Shown piece by piece: positions 61,828-64,000 of a stretch of 64,000 nt of DNA. How positions within the stretch are numbered: position 1 is the first letter of the stretch; each line of letters opens with the position of its first letter. The position numbers and the translations under genes were made by a program. The notes under the pieces were generated by a model that saw only the letters and a program-made list of their open reading frames with translations, did no database searches and had not been told where the DNA came from. This DNA comes from Atopsyche davidsoni (taxonomy: Eukaryota > Arthropoda > Insecta > Trichoptera > Hydrobiosidae), in assembly GCA_022113835.1 (NCBI GenBank), contig JAILWY010000014.1, positions 7,813,501 to 7,877,500 on the forward strand, written 5' to 3'.

Positions 61828-64000
61828 TCCTCCGTACACTGTCCGCTGGTCCGCCGGAGCCTCCGTCCGGAATACTAATCATCAGCCAAACGAAGGTTTG
61901 ACACTAATGGTGTGAAAAAACCTAGTTTGTTCAATGTTTTAATAGTCAGATATGACGTTCGGGTTTCATTTTTGAAGTGTCGGTCAAAGCAACGCAAACA
62001 TCCCTTCTCAATAATATGAATATTTCTATTTATTCACCTAGATATGAACAAAAATAATAAATAAACCATATACTTTTTTGTATGAAATCGAATTTGTATT
62101 GTTAAGTAACAATAATGTTAAAAGAGATTTATACGAAATTAAAGTATTTTTTTATTGCGTTTTTGTGGTCTCGTTTATTTTTGTTAGTAGAGAATCAAGC
62201 AAAATAAACGGAGACATATATTTTTATAGCTATCCTAATTTTCTTTCTATTTTATCACACAAAAATATGAAAACCCGTCAGATTTTATTTACATTCCATC
62301 TCAATATCCAGTGAGAGTGGGCAGAAAGGAGAGGACCATTATCCTTTTCAGCGAAGATTCGGTCCTTGAACATTGACTTTTTCATTTACATAACATCTCC
62401 GCAGACGAAATTGAAAAGGAATCTATTGATCCTGTCGCAAGGACGGGGAGTTGTCCATCCTGAGAGAGCCTCGATAGAACTCAAAAGTATTTCTTTTTGA
62501 TAAAATATTATGTCTCGCCCAACTGTGCTGAGAGACGCTCGAGTTTTTTTATTTTGGGTTTTGATATCTGCCTGACGACGGCGTAGGTTTATTTATTCTG
62601 TCTCGTAAAATTGTGTTCATATTTAGATAGCAATGATGCGACATTCTCCGTAGCGATTTTTTCAATAAACACGCAGAAATTTTTCGCGTTAGAAAAATAA
62701 TCAAAATTTTGTTTACTTAACAAGAATATGCTTTTTTCACACTAAGAACTCTTTGATGCAAACAGTTTTATAGCTCTCATAACATTCAAAGAATATTCAT
62801 AATTTAATATTCTACTATAGCGCCACAAAAATAAAAAGAAACACGCAAACGAAATCAAACATTTCTATATAATTTAATTAAATAACTTGGTTCTTCAAGA
62901 GCTGATTGAAATATAACGTATGAAACGCCAAGCATTTACCAGGGCCGTGTGTAAAACCTCAGTACTTAAGCCTGGCATAGAAAACGCTCTGAAATTATAA
63001 CATTCTGAGAGATGCGGTTTTGAATAAGTTCCGGGAAGCGGTGGTGAGGGAATTTTAAAGGCTGCCGATATTGCGAATCGGCTGGATATATTTCTATGAA
63101 ATCCCGAGCAGAAATATGAAATATTCGCTAGACCTCGCTAAAATGGATTGTGAACAGGTAGCGCTACGTGGTTATAGATTTTTCTTAGGTGTATGTATTT
63201 CGCGATCACACAAATCAACATATATGTAGATCATAAAAAAATATATTGATAATTTTAAAAAGTATGTTTCTTCTTGCTGATTAATTAATATACAGATCAA
63301 TATTTTTATAAGCTGAAAAAAAAGTGAATTAATACATTTAAAAGGTTGTTTGGTAATGTGTGATTGTTGTATTTAAAAAAAACAAATAGTGTATGGAACT
63401 CTAATAACTCAATTTAATAATTGTTCTCTGACTTCATAAAAAGTGATACAAAAAATAGTCACAAGTTTGTTTGAGTTTTGTTATATGAGAAAAACGTTAA
63501 ATGAAAATGTAACTATCGACAATTTTCCTTGAATAGTATTTTAAGTAAAATTTCAACGAATATATATTTTTATGAAAATGAATCCAACGCAAAACTTTTC
63601 TATGTTGCATAAATTATTATAACTTTATAGTTGAAAAAAAAAACATAAAACTTCTCTTGTTAGCTTTCCCATTGTGAAACTTACGCGACGAAAATAACTG
63701 GTACGTGACTTTAATGTTTCCGCCTCACTACTTGCTGGGAATTGAACATCAAACTTCCGTGAATTGCATCTAGCCCAGTACTTATAATTTTATTATTAAA
63801 GTATGCATTTGATTTACGCTATAAAATAGATAATAATTTCCAGAGTATATATATAGAACGACAACATTGTATTAATCTTTGAAATAACTGAGGAGAAATT
63901 CTTTTGCACCTTAATTCAATGTGTGTATTTTTTTTATTATTTCACAGTAGTATTAATTATAAATAGACTCGACGTCTCTGCGATACAAAAATAAGATAAG
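61828..64000. other. Gene-free AT-rich DNA to the window end
   Basis: Small mixed-composition patches lie at about 62300-62480 and 62990-63110. No exon, RNA gene or transposon end was recognised. Confidence 0.55.

Noticed and set aside
1..64000. CRISPR array, bacterial operon or organelle insertion
   Set aside because: No regularly spaced direct repeats with unique spacers, no dense coding, and composition and mobile elements are nuclear eukaryotic throughout.

Overview
This 64 kb window is AT-rich eukaryotic nuclear DNA with no convincing host protein-coding gene, rRNA, genuine tRNA gene or CRISPR array. All open reading frames are short (164 codons at most). The longest lie in GC-rich simple repeats, where stop codons are rare by composition. 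Only transposon-derived reading frames have recognisable protein similarity. The mix of mobile elements (Penelope-like GIY-YIG element, piggyBac and hAT short elements, a tRNA-related retroposon, remains of an insect-type non-LTR reverse transcriptase) suggests an arthropod, probably an insect with a fairly large genome. The species cannot be named from this sequence. The window is either a gene desert or the inside of a very long intron.

Layout. 1-5 kb: AT-rich DNA with a GC-rich promoter-like patch (2396-2600) and a CA/TA/TG microsatellite. 5-11 kb: a 397-bp hAT-type short element with 8-bp target duplication (5027-5423), a piggyBac-type short element with an adjoining piggyBac end (7736-8012), and an internally deleted piggyBac copy with a decayed transposase fragment (10371-11035). 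11-20 kb: mostly featureless, with a GC island carrying a CRE site (16505-16780). 20-28 kb: retroposon copy 1 (20736-21030), a G-rich tract, a LINE fragment (24314-24565) and a compact Penelope-like element (26981-27952). That element has 107-bp perfectly identical inverted terminal repeats, each with a hammerhead-ribozyme-like fold, and a minus-strand GIY-YIG endonuclease domain. 28-37 kb: gene-free. 37-46 kb: retroposon copy 2 with nested perfect inverted repeats, a second LINE fragment, three GC-rich tandem repeats, a 26-bp palindrome overlapping a 38-bp stem hairpin, and retroposon copy 3. 46-64 kb: mostly featureless AT-rich DNA with small GC islands, microsatellites, a 5'-truncated retroposon copy 4 (59347-59528) and a 14-bp minisatellite.

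Two things stand out. First, the Penelope-like element keeps only its endonuclease end between identical inverted ribozyme-like repeats. Second, a tRNA-promoter retroposon family has inverted arms that are (nearly) identical within each copy but clearly different between copies. About 27 small GC islands punctuate the AT-rich background. Some contain guanine-run (G-quadruplex type) tracts or promoter-like motifs and could be regulatory, but this is inference only.
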